Source of the DNA: Salarias fasciatus | Lineage: Eukaryota; Chordata; Actinopteri; Blenniiformes; Blenniidae | Assembly (NCBI RefSeq): GCF_902148845.1 | Contig: NC_043754.1 | Coordinates: 24,394,431 to 24,458,430, forward strand | Length of the DNA: 64,000 nucleotides | Reading direction: 5' to 3' | Shown here: one piece after another, positions 1 to 19,754 of the stretch | How the letters are laid out: each line of letters begins with the position of its first letter | Position numbering within the stretch: position 1 is the first letter of the stretch | Position numbers and translations under genes: made by a program | Notes under the pieces: model-generated | The model's database searches: none | Told to the model about the DNA's origin: nothing | What the model saw: only the letters and a program-made list of their open reading frames with translations

Positions 1-1067
1 AGAGTGTACATTTTCCGTTGTGTTTTTCTTCCAGTGTTCTTAAAGGGTCCACTGACATTAGGTTTACTCAACTCAGAAGCATTTAGTCCTGAAATGTAGA
101 GTGTTTCATTTTGCACGGCTGTGAGATTTAAAAATCGCAGCGAACGTTTGGGGGTTTGTGGGAGTTTATATGCTCATTTGTGTTAAATGCTGTATTTCTG
201 GTGACGTGCCCAGCTTCATTCATACCTGTCGCATTCTCCTTACTTCTACGTGTCCTCCCATTAATTTGACACAAAACTAATTTATTATTGTGAATACTCT
301 TCATGTAATCTACTTTGTGTGATCATGTCTGATCTACTTGATTGTTTTTGATATGGGTTTACAGAAAAAGATTTTTGAATATGTCTGACAGTATCTTACA
401 TATTTAAAGTAATTGATTTAGTGTCAATGTGAAGTAAACGGCCTCGTGAGCAGAGCAGGTCATACCAAATAAATACTACTTGTGTGATGTACTCTAGTTT
501 GACTCTGTTGTTTCTTACTGCTCATTTAGACAAAATTCAACACATTCCAGTGAAAAAGAATGACATAACTGAACCCAGTTAGATAGTTGGAAACTGTAAA
601 TGAGTGAGGGGGTGATGAAGGATGATTGAATATTTGGATGATAGAGTTTAAAAGTATCTAAAAAGGATCTCTTAATATCAGTGGATCAACATTCAAATTC
701 CACTGTGATCAATTTACTGTCACGAAGAAACTGCAAGAGTTGACAAATACAGTCTGTTAAAGTCAAAAAGGACTTTGGCAAAGGTAAAGCTCTCATTCAA
801 ATTTTTGAAACGGAGTGAAAAGGTACAAGTAAAAATGAATTTTCAACATTATTTATACACAATAGGGAGGTCGTCTGATACACAGACAGCATGTGTAGTC
901 ATGAGCCACACATTCTGACAGATGCAATAAGGTGCTTTGATTTGGTGATTATGACACACCAATTAAAATTTTTTCCCCTTTTCAATAATTCTGTAAATGT
1001 TTAGCATGCACTTCAATCTTCATATTATTGCACTGTAGCTGTTTTTTCTGTTTTTTTCCCTGCAGCT
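1..1067. other. Intergenic DNA upstream of ddx46
   Basis: No coding exon is recognised here. The stretch is AT-rich and has no long open frame. An AATAAA at 468-473 lies near the left edge, so the first 500 bases may be the 3' untranslated end of a gene outside the window. In human the upstream neighbour of DDX46 is CAMLG, which makes camlg a candidate, but nothing in the sequence identifies it. Confidence 0.35.
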
Positions 1068-1236
1068 TGGCTTGCAGTTCGCCCTCCCACCGCGGGGTGG
1101 CGCGCCGCTCTTTCACCGCACCACCTCGTGACGTTTCAGTCGCAGGGTTCCTACGTAGAAATTGAACGACATAAACACCGATTCGACTCGTTTTTATCTG
1201 TGGATAATTTGGCTTCTCTAACTCCGCGGAGTTAAA
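1068..1236 (+). promoter_or_regulatory. ddx46: Likely ddx46 promoter and 5' UTR
   Basis: Base composition changes sharply from AT-rich to CpG-rich at about 1080, just before the ddx46 start codon at 1237. CpG density stays raised through the first intron. No TATA box stands out, which is usual for a housekeeping splicing-factor gene. The transcription start itself cannot be fixed from sequence alone. Confidence 0.45.
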
Positions 1237-8683
<7,447 letters not shown>

Positions 8684-8866
8684 AGGAGTGTGGCAGGAGG
8701 CCCGTCCGCCTCTCAGCAGTTCAAAATGTTCTCGTGTAAATTTTTTAATGTCTTTTAGTTCTTCTTTGGGTTGTTCCATTCGTCTCCTCGGCGCCCCGCT
8801 CGCCTCGCTGTGGTTTTTATACAGTCTAATGTCTTCAGTCATCAGATCGGCAGACATGTTTCTTTA

Positions 8867-8872
8867 AATAAA
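8867..8872 (+). terminator. ddx46: ddx46 polyadenylation signal
   Basis: AATAAA 184 bases after the ddx46 stop codon, followed by a GT/T-rich stretch around 8886-8920 that could be the downstream element. It implies a short 3' UTR of about 200 bases. Confidence 0.7.
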
Positions 8873-8889
8873 GACACACTCTTGCTCTG

Positions 8890-9239
8890 TTGTTATTTAC
8901 ATGCCGACTGTTGTCTTTATAAGAGAGCCGCCACATGAAATCTGTTTTTACTCCACAATGAAACATGCTCCAAAGGAAATAGAGCTCTGTTAGGATACTG
9001 TGTATTTGTACCAACTGATAATTTTAATTATTCAAGAGTCTTTCCTTTGTATATTATTCATCAGTGTTGGGAAGTGTTGAGTAAAAACTGGATCACGGCT
9101 CCGTTTCAGGACAATAAAGGAAGTTCTTGCAGCTTTATTCCACCCTGTGTCATGGAAATCCGATTTTTTTTTTTTTTTTTTTGGAAGGAGTTTAGAGTGA
9201 AAACACGGTGTGGGAGAGAAGAAGAGCAGCCTGTCCACA
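8890..9239. other. Spacer between ddx46 and c5orf24
   Basis: About 350 bases of AT-rich DNA with a T-tract of about 18 bases near 9165. I see no exon, RNA gene or clear repeat. Confidence 0.5.
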
Positions 9240-9600
9240 TCCTCCGCCGGCCGCAGTGCGCATGCCCAGACTGCGCTCCCGTCTTATTAATTTTTAATGG
9301 AAAATGGCTGCGTTTCTTATCCAAACCGCTGGAGCTGGGAATTAAAAGAAAAGCGCCTCCAACTGAGCCCACCTCGCCCCTCTCTCCCTCCCTCTTTCTT
9401 CTAGTTGTTTTTTTTTTTTCCCTCTAAACTGTGCCACATTAGAAAAACGATCCGATGCGCTGATCGTGCGCGACCTCAGCGACGTCCTGGTGCGGAAAAC
9501 ATTTGTTGGGAAATGGATCGACTCGCGCTCTGAGAGGGATGAAAGATCGTTTTTCTCCTTAACCCTTTCTGCTCCCCGATCTGCGAACAATCGAGGTACG
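9240..9600 (+). promoter_or_regulatory. CpG-rich promoter / 5' exon of c5orf24
   Basis: A CpG-dense block starting with an NRF1-like TGCGCATGC (9257-9265). A good splice donor, TCGAG/GTACGG, lies at 9595/9596. Since the c5orf24 coding exon opens directly behind a splice acceptor (12081-12082), an untranslated first exon ending at 9595 is the simplest model. The exon start is not defined. Confidence 0.45.
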
Positions 9601-10435
9601 GTAACCTTCGATCCGGAGCCGGCGGCGGTTTAGAGCAAACAAGAGAAGCCCGGGCGCACGCGCCCGCCGCGCGGACGCGACATTTGCGCACTTTCCCGTG
9701 CGTCCTGGAACAAAAAAAAAAAAAAAAAGAAAGAAAGAAAGAAAAAAATAGCTTAAAGCCCGTTATGTGGGCGATGCTGCACATCGCACCGGGGAGGTAA
9801 AGTGACACCGGGGACGCCGGGTTCGCTCGTCTGGGCGCACGGATGCGGAACCCCTGTGCATATTTTTATTTAATTTCATTTTATTTTTGTGAATGAATAT
9901 TACTACAGTGTGGAGTGTGTGGTAGTACGAGTCCACACCTCCTCCAGTCCCTCTGCAGAAGAGGAGAGGCTCGTGATCGGTTTCTCTTCGCTCCAGTCAT
10001 CAATAATAAAAGGGTTAATACACATTATATACCGTGTTACAAACACATCATCTCACTTCAGTGAAAGGCGCTGCTCAAAGGCACTTCGGCACCGCTATCT
10101 ATCTCTTTAAACCGACTTAATCCATGCATGAAGCGCTGAGACTTTCCTCAATTAAAATTACATCTGTTGTCACAGTTTGACCCACTTTGAGAAACGCCTC
10201 AGTGTAAACAGCAGAGGGGTGTTCGGTGCCCCGGAATCAGGCAGGCGGGCTCATTTCCACGGAATCATATTCGTGCCACAATCCTGAGGAGGAAACAACG
10301 CAGCCAGTATAATTCATATAGTAGTAAAGAAACAGAAGTGTGATCAGACAGGTGAAGCTGTGAGTCCAGGTGTGTGCCGTGACGACGTGTCCAATGAAAA
10401 CACGGTGTTTTTGAGTTTTTGTGTCGCGTTTACAC

Positions 10436-10830
10436 AGCGACGCTTCAAAAACGATGTGCGTTTACACAGAAATGGCAGTTTTCATGTTGGGCCACTAGTG
10501 GCTGCTGTTGTTGGAATTTGTAATGAAGCCACACAGACGCTCTGCAGAGAGCAGTCTGCTGTAAATAACAACAAGAGGAGAACACGGGCATTCGTACGGA
10601 CGGACGACGAGGCTGGATTGTTATTCCAGACACTGTCGACTATTAATCTACTATTAAATCCTATAGAATATGGAGGAGTCGCGACACTCTGGAGGAACGC
10701 GGGAGGCTATTGTCCATCGACTCAGGTGCAGGAAGACGTCTCCATCATCTACAGAGTCGGTGTGGAATCAAAAAGTCTCTTCTTGGAGGCTGTTTTAAAA
10801 AGTTTCCACTTGCTCCAAGCATCATTAACA
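10436..10830 (+). mobile_element. hAT-like non-autonomous element, copy 1
   Basis: Shares an ordered series of short blocks with three other places in the window: a 'cattttcatgttgggccactagt'-type block, a 'tttgtaatgaagccacac' block, 'gttattcca', 'gacactctggagg', 'ttgtccatc' and a 'gttttaaaaagt' end. The related copies run on the opposite strand at 11.03-11.47, 37.55-37.8 and 45.66-45.84 kb. Copy 3 keeps an end resembling the cgttttcaagtgaaaa termini of fish hAT elements. The 158-codon open frame over this copy is therefore not a gene. Superfamily is inferred. Confidence 0.5.
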
Positions 10831-10836
10831 ACATAA

Positions 10837-10856
10837 CTCTAACCCTAACCCTAACA
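10837..10856 (+). repeat. Short telomere-like CCCTAA tract
   Basis: About three imperfect CCCTAA units lie in the spacer between the inverted hAT-like copies 1 and 2. Too short to mark an old chromosome end or fusion. Confidence 0.7.
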
Positions 10857-11029
10857 TCAAAACGCTCTAGTGAGTTAATAATTCAGGGGACAGGGGACGT
10901 TCCCAGCTACTTTGATGCCAAGTAAAAATGAAAACTTTTTATTCAGAGTGGAGTAAAAGGAAGATACTCAGAAAACAGCCCGTGCGTTGCTCGGTGTCCC
11001 AGCCTACTGTATTAAGCTCCCTATTTCCC

Positions 11030-11470
11030 CTACGGCACTTTTTCAAGTGAAAGCGTGAAACTTTTTGAGGGGTCTGTTTCCTCATCATCGGTACTCGGAG
11101 CCGCTCAAAACACAACTTTTTGAAAATGGCTCCCAAGGGGGAACTTTTCGAAAACGTTCCGACGAGGGAAACGCTGCCAGTGTGCACGTGCACCACTGCT
11201 GTAGTGAACAGCTGTTCTGCTCATGCAGGAGTAGATGGACAACAGCCGGAATGGCGGCCTCCAGAGTGGCGTAACTCCCGGTCCATCCCCCAGAATAACA
11301 ACCCAACTGGCTCATCTGTCCATACCTCTGTCCACATCGTCACCATTGTTCAGATTTATAGCGTGTTCTTCTCTGTGCACTTTTGTGTGTGTGGTTTCAT
11401 TGCAAAAACAAACAACATCACCCACCAGTGGTCCAGCATGGAAATACATTGTTTTCAGCATTATGATTAT
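11030..11470 (-). mobile_element. hAT-like non-autonomous element, copy 2 (inverted)
   Basis: Read on the minus strand it repeats the block order of copy 1, and it continues to a 'ttttcaaaaagttgtgttttgag' block and a 'tttcacttgaaaa' terminus near 11030-11060. Copies 1 and 2 thus form a diverged inverted repeat of about 400 bases per arm around a 200-base spacer. It lies in the presumed 5' UTR intron of c5orf24. Confidence 0.5.
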
Positions 11471-12007
11471 TTCAGCATGAAACAGAATCACTGTACACTC
11501 CACTGCAAGCATGTATACATGCATACAGGTTGTCCATGTGTACATAGATTTACATACATTTGTTGATATTTAGTTCTCCTCGCATACTACAGCCACCTTC
11601 TTTCAAAATGATGATCTTCAGATTATTTTTGGCCTCGTACATCATCTGTGATGTCTGAATTTGAATTGAATCAATACATTTCAATGTATTTCATTTTGCT
11701 GTCAGTGGAAGTGTGTGTTTTACTGCCTGCGTGTTGTCAGTATGTTACACACACTTGTTTAAATTTGCAGGCTTTTGTTCCCTCCACGCGGTCACTGAAT
11801 TGAACATGTTCTGCAAATGCAGGTGTGCCCTGCAGTAGGAATGAACCGCTCCATGGTTTCATAGCCTTCCAGCCACAGAGGGGCAGTAGTGAGCAGACTA
11901 CAGAGTGATGGAGACTGTTCAAGGAAGAAACACACCAACCTGATGCTCTGCTCTTTTACTGCACAGTGGATGAGACACATGTAGCTGCATGATGAGGCAT
12001 AAATTGA

Positions 12008-12712
<705 letters not shown>

Positions 12713-14664
12713 AAGCTTTACTCACTTTCTACTCCGTCCTTCGCCGCTGGAATGAGACACGCGTAGGTTCACGTTTCCCGCCGCCTGTGGAGGGCGATGC
12801 CGATCCTTCCCAGTCTGCCGAGCGGCTGCCGGGATGACGTTTTCTATTAATCGTGTTTGTGTCATGTGTGTGCCTGCCGCCTCATATAATCACTGTCGGG
12901 TTCTCAGTGCTGTTGCTGGAGGTCTATAATGTGGGGAAGCTGTGTAAAAAGGACAAGACGTTCGTCGAGCAAGGGGCTTTATCTTACTGTAGTGCTAGTT
13001 GGGTTTTTTTAGCGTGCTATATGTAGCATTTTTACACCATCACATAATGGAAAACGTGGCTAGAAAGGTTATTTCCTGCATTAATGCTGCAAACCAAGCA
13101 GAGAGGGTCGCTCACCAGGTTCATGGAACTGCTTGAATGTTGGTCGCTCTGCAGTCTGCAGGCTGAGGAGGAGAAACACTGTCAGGAAGGGTCAGAGAAC
13201 ATGTGCTGTTTGGCAGCGATCACAAGTGACTGGTTGGGATCTGAGTGCTTGGCCCGTTGGCACTCCAGAGATAAACCTACAGCAGTGCCCTCAAAACTGA
13301 AATTTGACTCTGTGGCTCCAGAATTAACTTCATCCAAACCATAATTCCTCTGAGTAACTTGCTGGGAGCCGTTCGTATTGTTTGCATGCAGATTCTGGCT
13401 CATGTCACCGACTGTTGTGAGAAGCGACGCTGTTATTCTAATTCCCACCTGAGCTTTGGTTTGTAATGCAACTTCTTTTAATCACTAAAACTCTAAAAAG
13501 GAAAAAAAAACCCCAGAAACTTCTGGCTTTTCTTCAGTTCTGCTGAGTATCATCTCATTCAGACTTCGCTTCGTCACCATGGGGGGGTTGTTCTATCGAA
13601 CGTCTGAACGATGCCTAAATCTTCTGAATGTTTCATTTCAGTAAATTCAGGTTTGGGAGACAAACCGGGGGAAAAGGGGAAGCTGGCTCGCCTCGTGTTT
13701 CTCTCTTCTGATTTTTGCTGGGCGTGATTTAGGAGTTACGGTTGATGTTAAAATTAGAGTCGTCATTAACTCGCCATCGGTATTTGATGTGTTTCTTCTT
13801 AAAGTAGCATAACAAGGAGAAAAAAACACAGCTTTGAGCTTTCAAGTTGGGGGAAATCACAATTTAAGGAAAAGCTAGAGAATCAGTTAACTAACAAAGA
13901 GTTCCACATATATGGAAATACTGCCTTTACTAAACTAATAAAATCTGACTATATTGTCTTCAACTGTAATATTCTTGCTCATGTAGACACACAAGCTGAA
14001 GCCATGAATACAGCGTTGCACCGAAACACCCTGAATACGAAAAATGTCTGTCAGAGTTCAGATTTATTTCATCAAAGGAGAAACCTGGCTTTGTTTCCGT
14101 GAATATGTAACAGCTCAGTTTGACACCCAGCCTTTCACTCTGTTCTCATTCAGTTCAACCGAAACGCATCGCTTTAAATTTCATCCCGTTCAACAAAACC
14201 TGTGTGTCTCGCCGCGTTTGTGTGTCGGCATGTCGTCGCTGGTTCAGGTCTGAATCAGACATGTAGCCCAGACCACCTGATTCAGCTGCTCCGAGGTCTT
14301 TCTGTGTGGAAATGAGCACATTGTTTTTTTTATACTTTGAAATCTTGTGTCATTGTCACATTGGAGGTAAAGTCTGTGACCCAAAGAATTACTGTGACCT
14401 TTGTTTAAAACTCACAGTTGCAGCTTTTCGTTGAAAACAGAAAATTCCTTTTTTTTTTTTCTTTTTATTTGGACTTCAGTCATGATCGTGCTGCTGAGTG
14501 CACTCTCTTTAAATAATACAGCAGGTACAAAAAACCCTCGTAAATGTTTTCATCTGATGTAATATTTGCATGCCTGACAGTTATCAACAACAGAGACATC
14601 TTGCTGATCTGCGTACACTCTGATCAGAAATACTCACCAGTCACTGTACATTCAATAATCTGTG

Positions 14665-14850
14665 CTAGGGCTTTACCCAGGGTGCACCGGGGCAGGCTGT
14701 CGGTCCGTCACACACTCCAAAGTCACTAACTTACCTCAAACTGAAGCTATTTTTGGACAGGAATAACCTGAGAACACACACACCTCCAGCCAGAGTCGAA
14801 CCAGGGAGATTCTCACCGTGAAGCTAGAGGGTTAACCACTTCACCACAGT
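14665..14850 (+). repeat. Degenerate interspersed repeat (Expander-like)
   Basis: Same repeat type as at 2050-2270: starts near 'cccagggtgcaccgg', passes through 'ctgagaacacacacacctcc' and ends in a 'gtcgaaccaggg ... gttaaccacttcaccac' block. Family assignment is from memory. Confidence 0.45.
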
Positions 14851-15054
14851 CAGGGCAGAAACAGAACAATGAGGGCATTTCTTTCTTTTATGTCATATTT
14901 GATTTACTGACAGCTGAATAAAACATTAATATTGTCACTGTTTCTTTCAGTGACTGCAGATAGAATGAAAATAGTGTGTGTTTGTATTTAATTTGCTGTC
15001 AGAAAAGGATGATTTAATTATGAATTTATTTCTTTTCCTGTATTACTTTGTAAG

Positions 15055-15262
15055 CCTGATCATTGGTGCAGTGGTGAGTTCTCTTGGCTCACAGTCAGAG
15101 GATCCTCGGTCGGGTTCTTCTGTGCAGAGTTTGCATGTTCTCCATGTGCTTGTTTTCCTAAGTTTCCTCCCAGACTCCAAAAAATCACTCTTGGGGTTAG
15201 TTATTGACTCTAAATTTCCCAAAAGTCACCTATACTTGTAAAAAGAAGATGGATGGATGTTA
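15055..15262 (-). repeat. Degenerate interspersed repeat, reverse copy
   Basis: Reverse-strand copy of the same repeat. On the plus strand it reads 'ggtgcagtggtgag ... cagagtttgcatgttctcc ... tttcctcccagactcc' and closes with a GGATGGAT-type tail near 15250. With the forward copy 200 bases upstream it makes a head-facing pair. Confidence 0.5.
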
Positions 15263-18101
15263 TGTTTTAATTACCAAATAACCGTGTGAAACACTTGAAC
15301 CTGACACGTAGAGAGCTGACACTCTGTAGAGCTGTTAATGAAAATGATTCGTTTCTGTAGTTGTTTGACAACATGCTCCTCAAACGCAGCACATGATGCA
15401 TCATGATGATCCAACAGTAAATAACTGCTAATTGCTGACTTTTTGTACATTATTGAACCGGACTGCGTGAGTCTCATCCGGAGCGTGGAGAAATATGAAA
15501 CAGCTGGATTTGGTGCAATAATCTGTTGTATGTATTGTACTGTGGAGACTTTGATACTATCACTTTTTATTCTTGTATTTTTAAACATGTGTACAAGGCC
15601 TTTTCTCACTTGCTTTTGTTGTTTCGTGGTAACCGAGGTTCGTAAAATGTCCCACGCAGACGCAGGTTTCACCCTCTTCTACCAAAGATTATCCAACCAT
15701 AAAACATCTCCGCCGTTTGGAAACACCCCCACATCTCACAGAATGCCCTGAGCATGACAGTTACTGTGCAAAATGTTGGTGAAATGAAAAAAGAAGTTCT
15801 GCCGTCCAAAGACTGTTGAATTAAGAATTCAAATGACATCCTCTTAAATGTATTGTAAATGACTTTACACTGACAACTTCCTTCAATTTGATCATTTTCT
15901 CCCCGTCTGTTTCTCTGATTTAAAAGTAGTGTCGTTCTTATCGCTGTAGACCTGGGATGTAGCTGCGTTCGACGTGTACCTGATGTTTTGTTGTCTGACC
16001 TGGCGCCTGGTTGTCTCACATTCGGATTGCTTTTTGTGTCGGTGTTATGAGGCTGATAAAGTTGTTTCTGTTTGTTTCTGTGAACTTCTAAATGCTAGCA
16101 GGAGGTTCTTTTTTCCCCCTCACCCATGACAAGAGTCTAAGTAAAAACGATCACTGCGCACGTGCTCAGGAGAGCACCTGCACTGACTTCCATGGTCCTA
16201 TTATCTCTGGTGTTATTATCACAAATGACATAACTTTGACTTCTATTGGTCGCTCTATGATAGAAGGCCTCTGTTCAACTGAAAGTCAACATGTGCATTT
16301 TTTTACCAGCACATTAGAGAAAATTCAGCTCGTTTGTAACCTCTGAATTACAGAGAACAGAGTGTGATTCTCCAGATGTAATTTAATGTCCTCCTGCTCG
16401 AGTCCACATTGTTGAATCGTGGAAGACTTTTACAAAGTTCAGCGTGTCTGATAGCAAATCAGAATCTGTGACAAAAAAAAAAAACCTGCAGTCATGAAAG
16501 ACCTTCTAAACCTTCAGTTGCAGGTTTTAACGCAGCAAATAATTACAGATGAAGCAGATGATGAGAACTTTCAGCTGTTCGATTCAAGAACAGGAGCTTT
16601 TATTTTCTCTCTCACAGACAGTAACAGTGTGAAAACTCTGACCTTTTGTTTCAGATGTAGCTTCAGTTCTTCAGAACTTTTTCTTAAATGTGAGGACAAA
16701 ATGTTGGAAACTTATAGTCTAATAAATTGTGATTTTATTAACTGACAGGATTTTCAAAGTTGTAACAATTACTACTGTTATCAGTGGGTTATTCATTTCT
16801 TTGTGAGGGATTTCCTTTGACTCCATTCAGCGTTTTGCCAGTGAATTATGATTTGATGAAAATATTACCTCACATCTGGGTGTTTCTGAGAAGACGTGAA
16901 GCTCAGCGGTTCCTGCAGTGTGACTGACCAAGCCTTCAAAGCTTTGTATAATTCCCATTTTATTCCTGCATGATTGTTGTGGAATGTTCAAAAGTTGTGT
17001 AATAAATCTGAAAGTAACACCGTCTGACAGTGTCTTCATTTGTAGCAGGTGGAAAAAAAGTTTCATATTCCTGATTTTTCTGTTTAAGCGATGCGTTGAC
17101 TCACGATAGAGTTCTGCTCTGTTCCAGGCTCATGATGTTTGCAGATTGAGAAGTTATTTGTGAATGGATTGACAATTAAAGTAACATGACTTTAATTGTA
17201 ACAATATTCAGAATTATAATGATAATTATATTCAGAATCAGATGCTCAAACATGAACAATCATCATTGCTGCTACTAAATGAGAATGTTTTAATTCTTTC
17301 AGTAGTCTCAGATAATAATGCACAAAACTCTTGAATATGAAGAACAAAATCCTGCTTCTAAATGTAAAATATTTAAAACCTAAAAAGTTTTCTTTGCACA
17401 TTAATGGTTATTGAATCATCACTCTTATTACTTTGAAAAAGTTCTGAAGAAGTTATTCATGTAATTTATATCAATGAAAAATGTGACACACACGAGACAC
17501 ACCTGTCTTTACAAACTATGCACATTTAATAGAGTACGATAGTGAAATATTGCCTCGATAAAACATTGACTACAGTCACCTGCATTAATATGATTTCACA
17601 TTATATGAATAATATTATAATCAGGAAAACTTTGCAGCAACATAGAGGCTTCTTCCTTCATTTTGTTCAGCATTGGTGTCATAAATAATCAAAAAGCATA
17701 TTTTGCACATATTCAGAAGAAACCCTAACCTCAGTTTCAAACATTAACAGATAACTTACTCATTATACATTTTTGCCTAATCAGTGTTTTTTCATGCACA
17801 GTTAATGATTACCATTTCATAAAGCATATGCTCAGGTTAACATAGAATACAAACGTAACATGTAATCAGTCTCAGAGGGAAAGTCTTCAGAACATTACTC
17901 CTCACAGAATTAACATAATATTAATATATAGTTTATATTAATCAGTTAGATATGTACATCCCCTTCAACATCTTCAGTGCTTTGATAGCATTGCATTCTA
18001 CACAATAAACCCCACTATGCTAATATATCGTTGATAAGGAATGAATATAAGTTATTATCTGTTTGTAATAAGGCATTTTCAACTTATCTTCCTCATTAAA
18101 G

Positions 18102-19754
18102 TCACATTGAAAACTTGAGCTCAGCAGAATCTCCATGATTAAGAAACCAAAACCCTGGATAGAGGGGCTGAGTGAACTGGGTCTGGACTCTGTGGAGCAG
18201 AGTCATGCTTTCAGTGATGCTGTAGAAAGACAGAGTCCCTGCACTGTAATCCAGATACACGCCCACTCTGCTGGAATGAGGACCAGACAGCGGAGTTCTG
18301 GCGTTGTTGTGGTGGTACGAATAACCACTGTTGACACATCGCAAAGCCCAGGAATTTTTATAATGTCCAAACACACATTCAGACTTGCTGCCTGCTCTGC
18401 CTATGTCTTTGTACGCCACTGCGATGAAGACTTGACCGCTCCAGTTCACCTCCCAGTAACAACGGCCGGTCAGGGCGTCTGATCCCAGCACCTGCCACCA
18501 TTTCAGGAACATTTCAGGGGGTGAATAGTCACACTGTTCTTCCTGCATTAATGTTGCCTTTCTGTTGTTTGCAGAAAGTTTCAGGAATGAGTTTGCAGTG
18601 TCTGGATCCAACGTGATTTGCCAAGCATATTTCAAAAATCCGTATCTGGTTTTGGGTTCTTGAACAGTCACTTGAGAGATTCTCTGTGAGTTCTTCATCA
18701 GCTCTTCACTCAGAGTCGCCTCCAGTTCGTCTTTCATGGTCAGCACAGCCAGCATCAGTTTTTCAATGTTCTGAGATTGAAAGTTTGTTGTTGGTAATGT
18801 TGTGGAATCACTCTGAAGTGACAGTGACGGGTAACTGTTTATGAAATGAAGGTGATCTTCTATCAAAGAGAGCTGTCCTAGTTCTGAGTCTTTCCTTCTC
18901 AGCTCCTCGATCTCCAGCCGTGTCTTCTCCTGAAGCTTTTTCAACTGACCCAAGTCCGTTTTCTGCTGGTTCCTCATCTTCTGTGTCACCTCAGAGCTTT
19001 TTTTCTCAATGAGACTGATCAAGTCTTTGAAAACTTCCTCACTGTCCGTCACAGTCAAATCAGCATGAAGACTGATGGCTTCCATTTCACTCTGACGCAT
19101 CTGCACGTGTTTCTCTCTGTCCTGGATTCTCCGTTGAATATCTTCCCGATCCCGTGTGAGATCAGTTTGCCTCTTTGTCCACTCTGCCGCAGTCGAGACA
19201 GTGTCGTGACCCTTGTGCTGATCCATGGAGCAGAGGTAACAGATGCACTTTTGATCAGTGCGGCAATAGATCTTCATCACCTCGTCATGATGAGGGCAGA
19301 GGTTCTCCTGAAGCTTTAAGGTGGCTTCAACGAGTTTGTGTTTCTTTAACGGAGCTACGTCATAATGAGGCTGCAGGTGCTGCTCACAGTAAGACGCCAA
19401 ACATACCAAGCAGGACTTGAAAGCTTTCAGCTTCCTCTCCGTGCAGAAATCACAGGCCACATCTTCAGGTCCAGCGTAGAAATGAGCAGGTGGGGCAGAA
19501 GGAAGCCCCACTTTCTTTAGGTCCTCCACTATCTCCGCTAACATGGTGTTCTTCACCAACACAGGCCTCGGTGTGAAATCCTGCCTACACTGAGGACATG
19601 CGTGGGTTTCCTTATTTTTCTCGTCCCAGTATCCTTTAATACAGCTCATGCAGTAGCTGTGTCCACAGGGAATAGTAGCTGGATCCCTCAAAAGCTCCAG
19701 ACAGATTGAACAAGTCAGTTTTTCTCGCTCCAGCTGAATTGCCTGCTGCGCCAT
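18102..19754 (-). CDS. TRIM-family E3 ubiquitin ligase (finTRIM/TRIM16-like)
   Basis: A 550-aa tripartite-motif protein coded by one uninterrupted exon. RING C3HC4 residues are Cys15, Cys18, Cys30, His32, Cys35, Cys38, Cys53 and Cys56. A degenerate first B-box follows (Cys101-His130), then B-box 2 (Cys153-His183), a long charged coiled coil (about 190-340) and a PRY-SPRY domain (about 355-545) ending AELKFSM. RING plus B-box suggests ubiquitin or ISG15 transfer; SPRY binds targets. Fish expanded this class and some members act in antiviral defence, but the role of this copy is unknown. The start MAQQAIQLEREKLTC is chosen because fish TRIMs begin this way; an in-frame Met 40 codons upstream adds unrelated residues. 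It lies opposite and divergent to txndc15, inside a block where human has no TRIM gene. Frame is intact and metal ligands are kept. Confidence 0.9.
   Translation of the reverse strand: MAQQAIQLEREKLTCSICLELLRDPATIPCGHSYCMSCIKGYWDEKNKETHACPQCRQDFTPRPVLVKNTMLAEIVEDLKKVGLPSAPPAHFYAGPEDVACDFCTERKLKAFKSCLVCLASYCEQHLQPHYDVAPLKKHKLVEATLKLQENLCPHHDEVMKIYCRTDQKCICYLCSMDQHKGHDTVSTAAEWTKRQTDLTRDREDIQRRIQDREKHVQMRQSEMEAISLHADLTVTDSEEVFKDLISLIEKKSSEVTQKMRNQQKTDLGQLKKLQEKTRLEIEELRRKDSELGQLSLIEDHLHFINSYPSLSLQSDSTTLPTTNFQSQNIEKLMLAVLTMKDELEATLSEELMKNSQRISQVTVQEPKTRYGFLKYAWQITLDPDTANSFLKLSANNRKATLMQEEQCDYSPPEMFLKWWQVLGSDALTGRCYWEVNWSGQVFIAVAYKDIGRAGSKSECVFGHYKNSWALRCVNSGYSYHHNNARTPLSGPHSSRVGVYLDYSAGTLSFYSITESMTLLHRVQTQFTQPLYPGFWFLNHGDSAELKFSM

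Larger units (their letters stand above)
12713..18101. other. Intergenic region c5orf24 to TRIM, with c5orf24 3' UTR
   Basis: No coding exon recognised in 5.4 kb. The first part is presumably 3' UTR of c5orf24; AATAAA at 13937-13942 is one of several possible ends. Two old interspersed repeats lie at about 14.67-14.85 and 15.06-15.26 kb. From 17.1 to 18.1 kb the DNA is very AT-rich and would include the 3' UTR of the minus-strand TRIM gene, although no convincing poly(A) signal for it was picked. Confidence 0.5.

Noticed and set aside
10360-10836. 158-codon open frame
   Set aside because: Lies over hAT-like copy 1, which recurs as fragments elsewhere in the window; no family resemblance.
10837-10856. 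Interstitial telomere marking a chromosome fusion
   Set aside because: Only about three units, and the other two such tracts lie inside foldback elements, so an element-linked origin is simpler.
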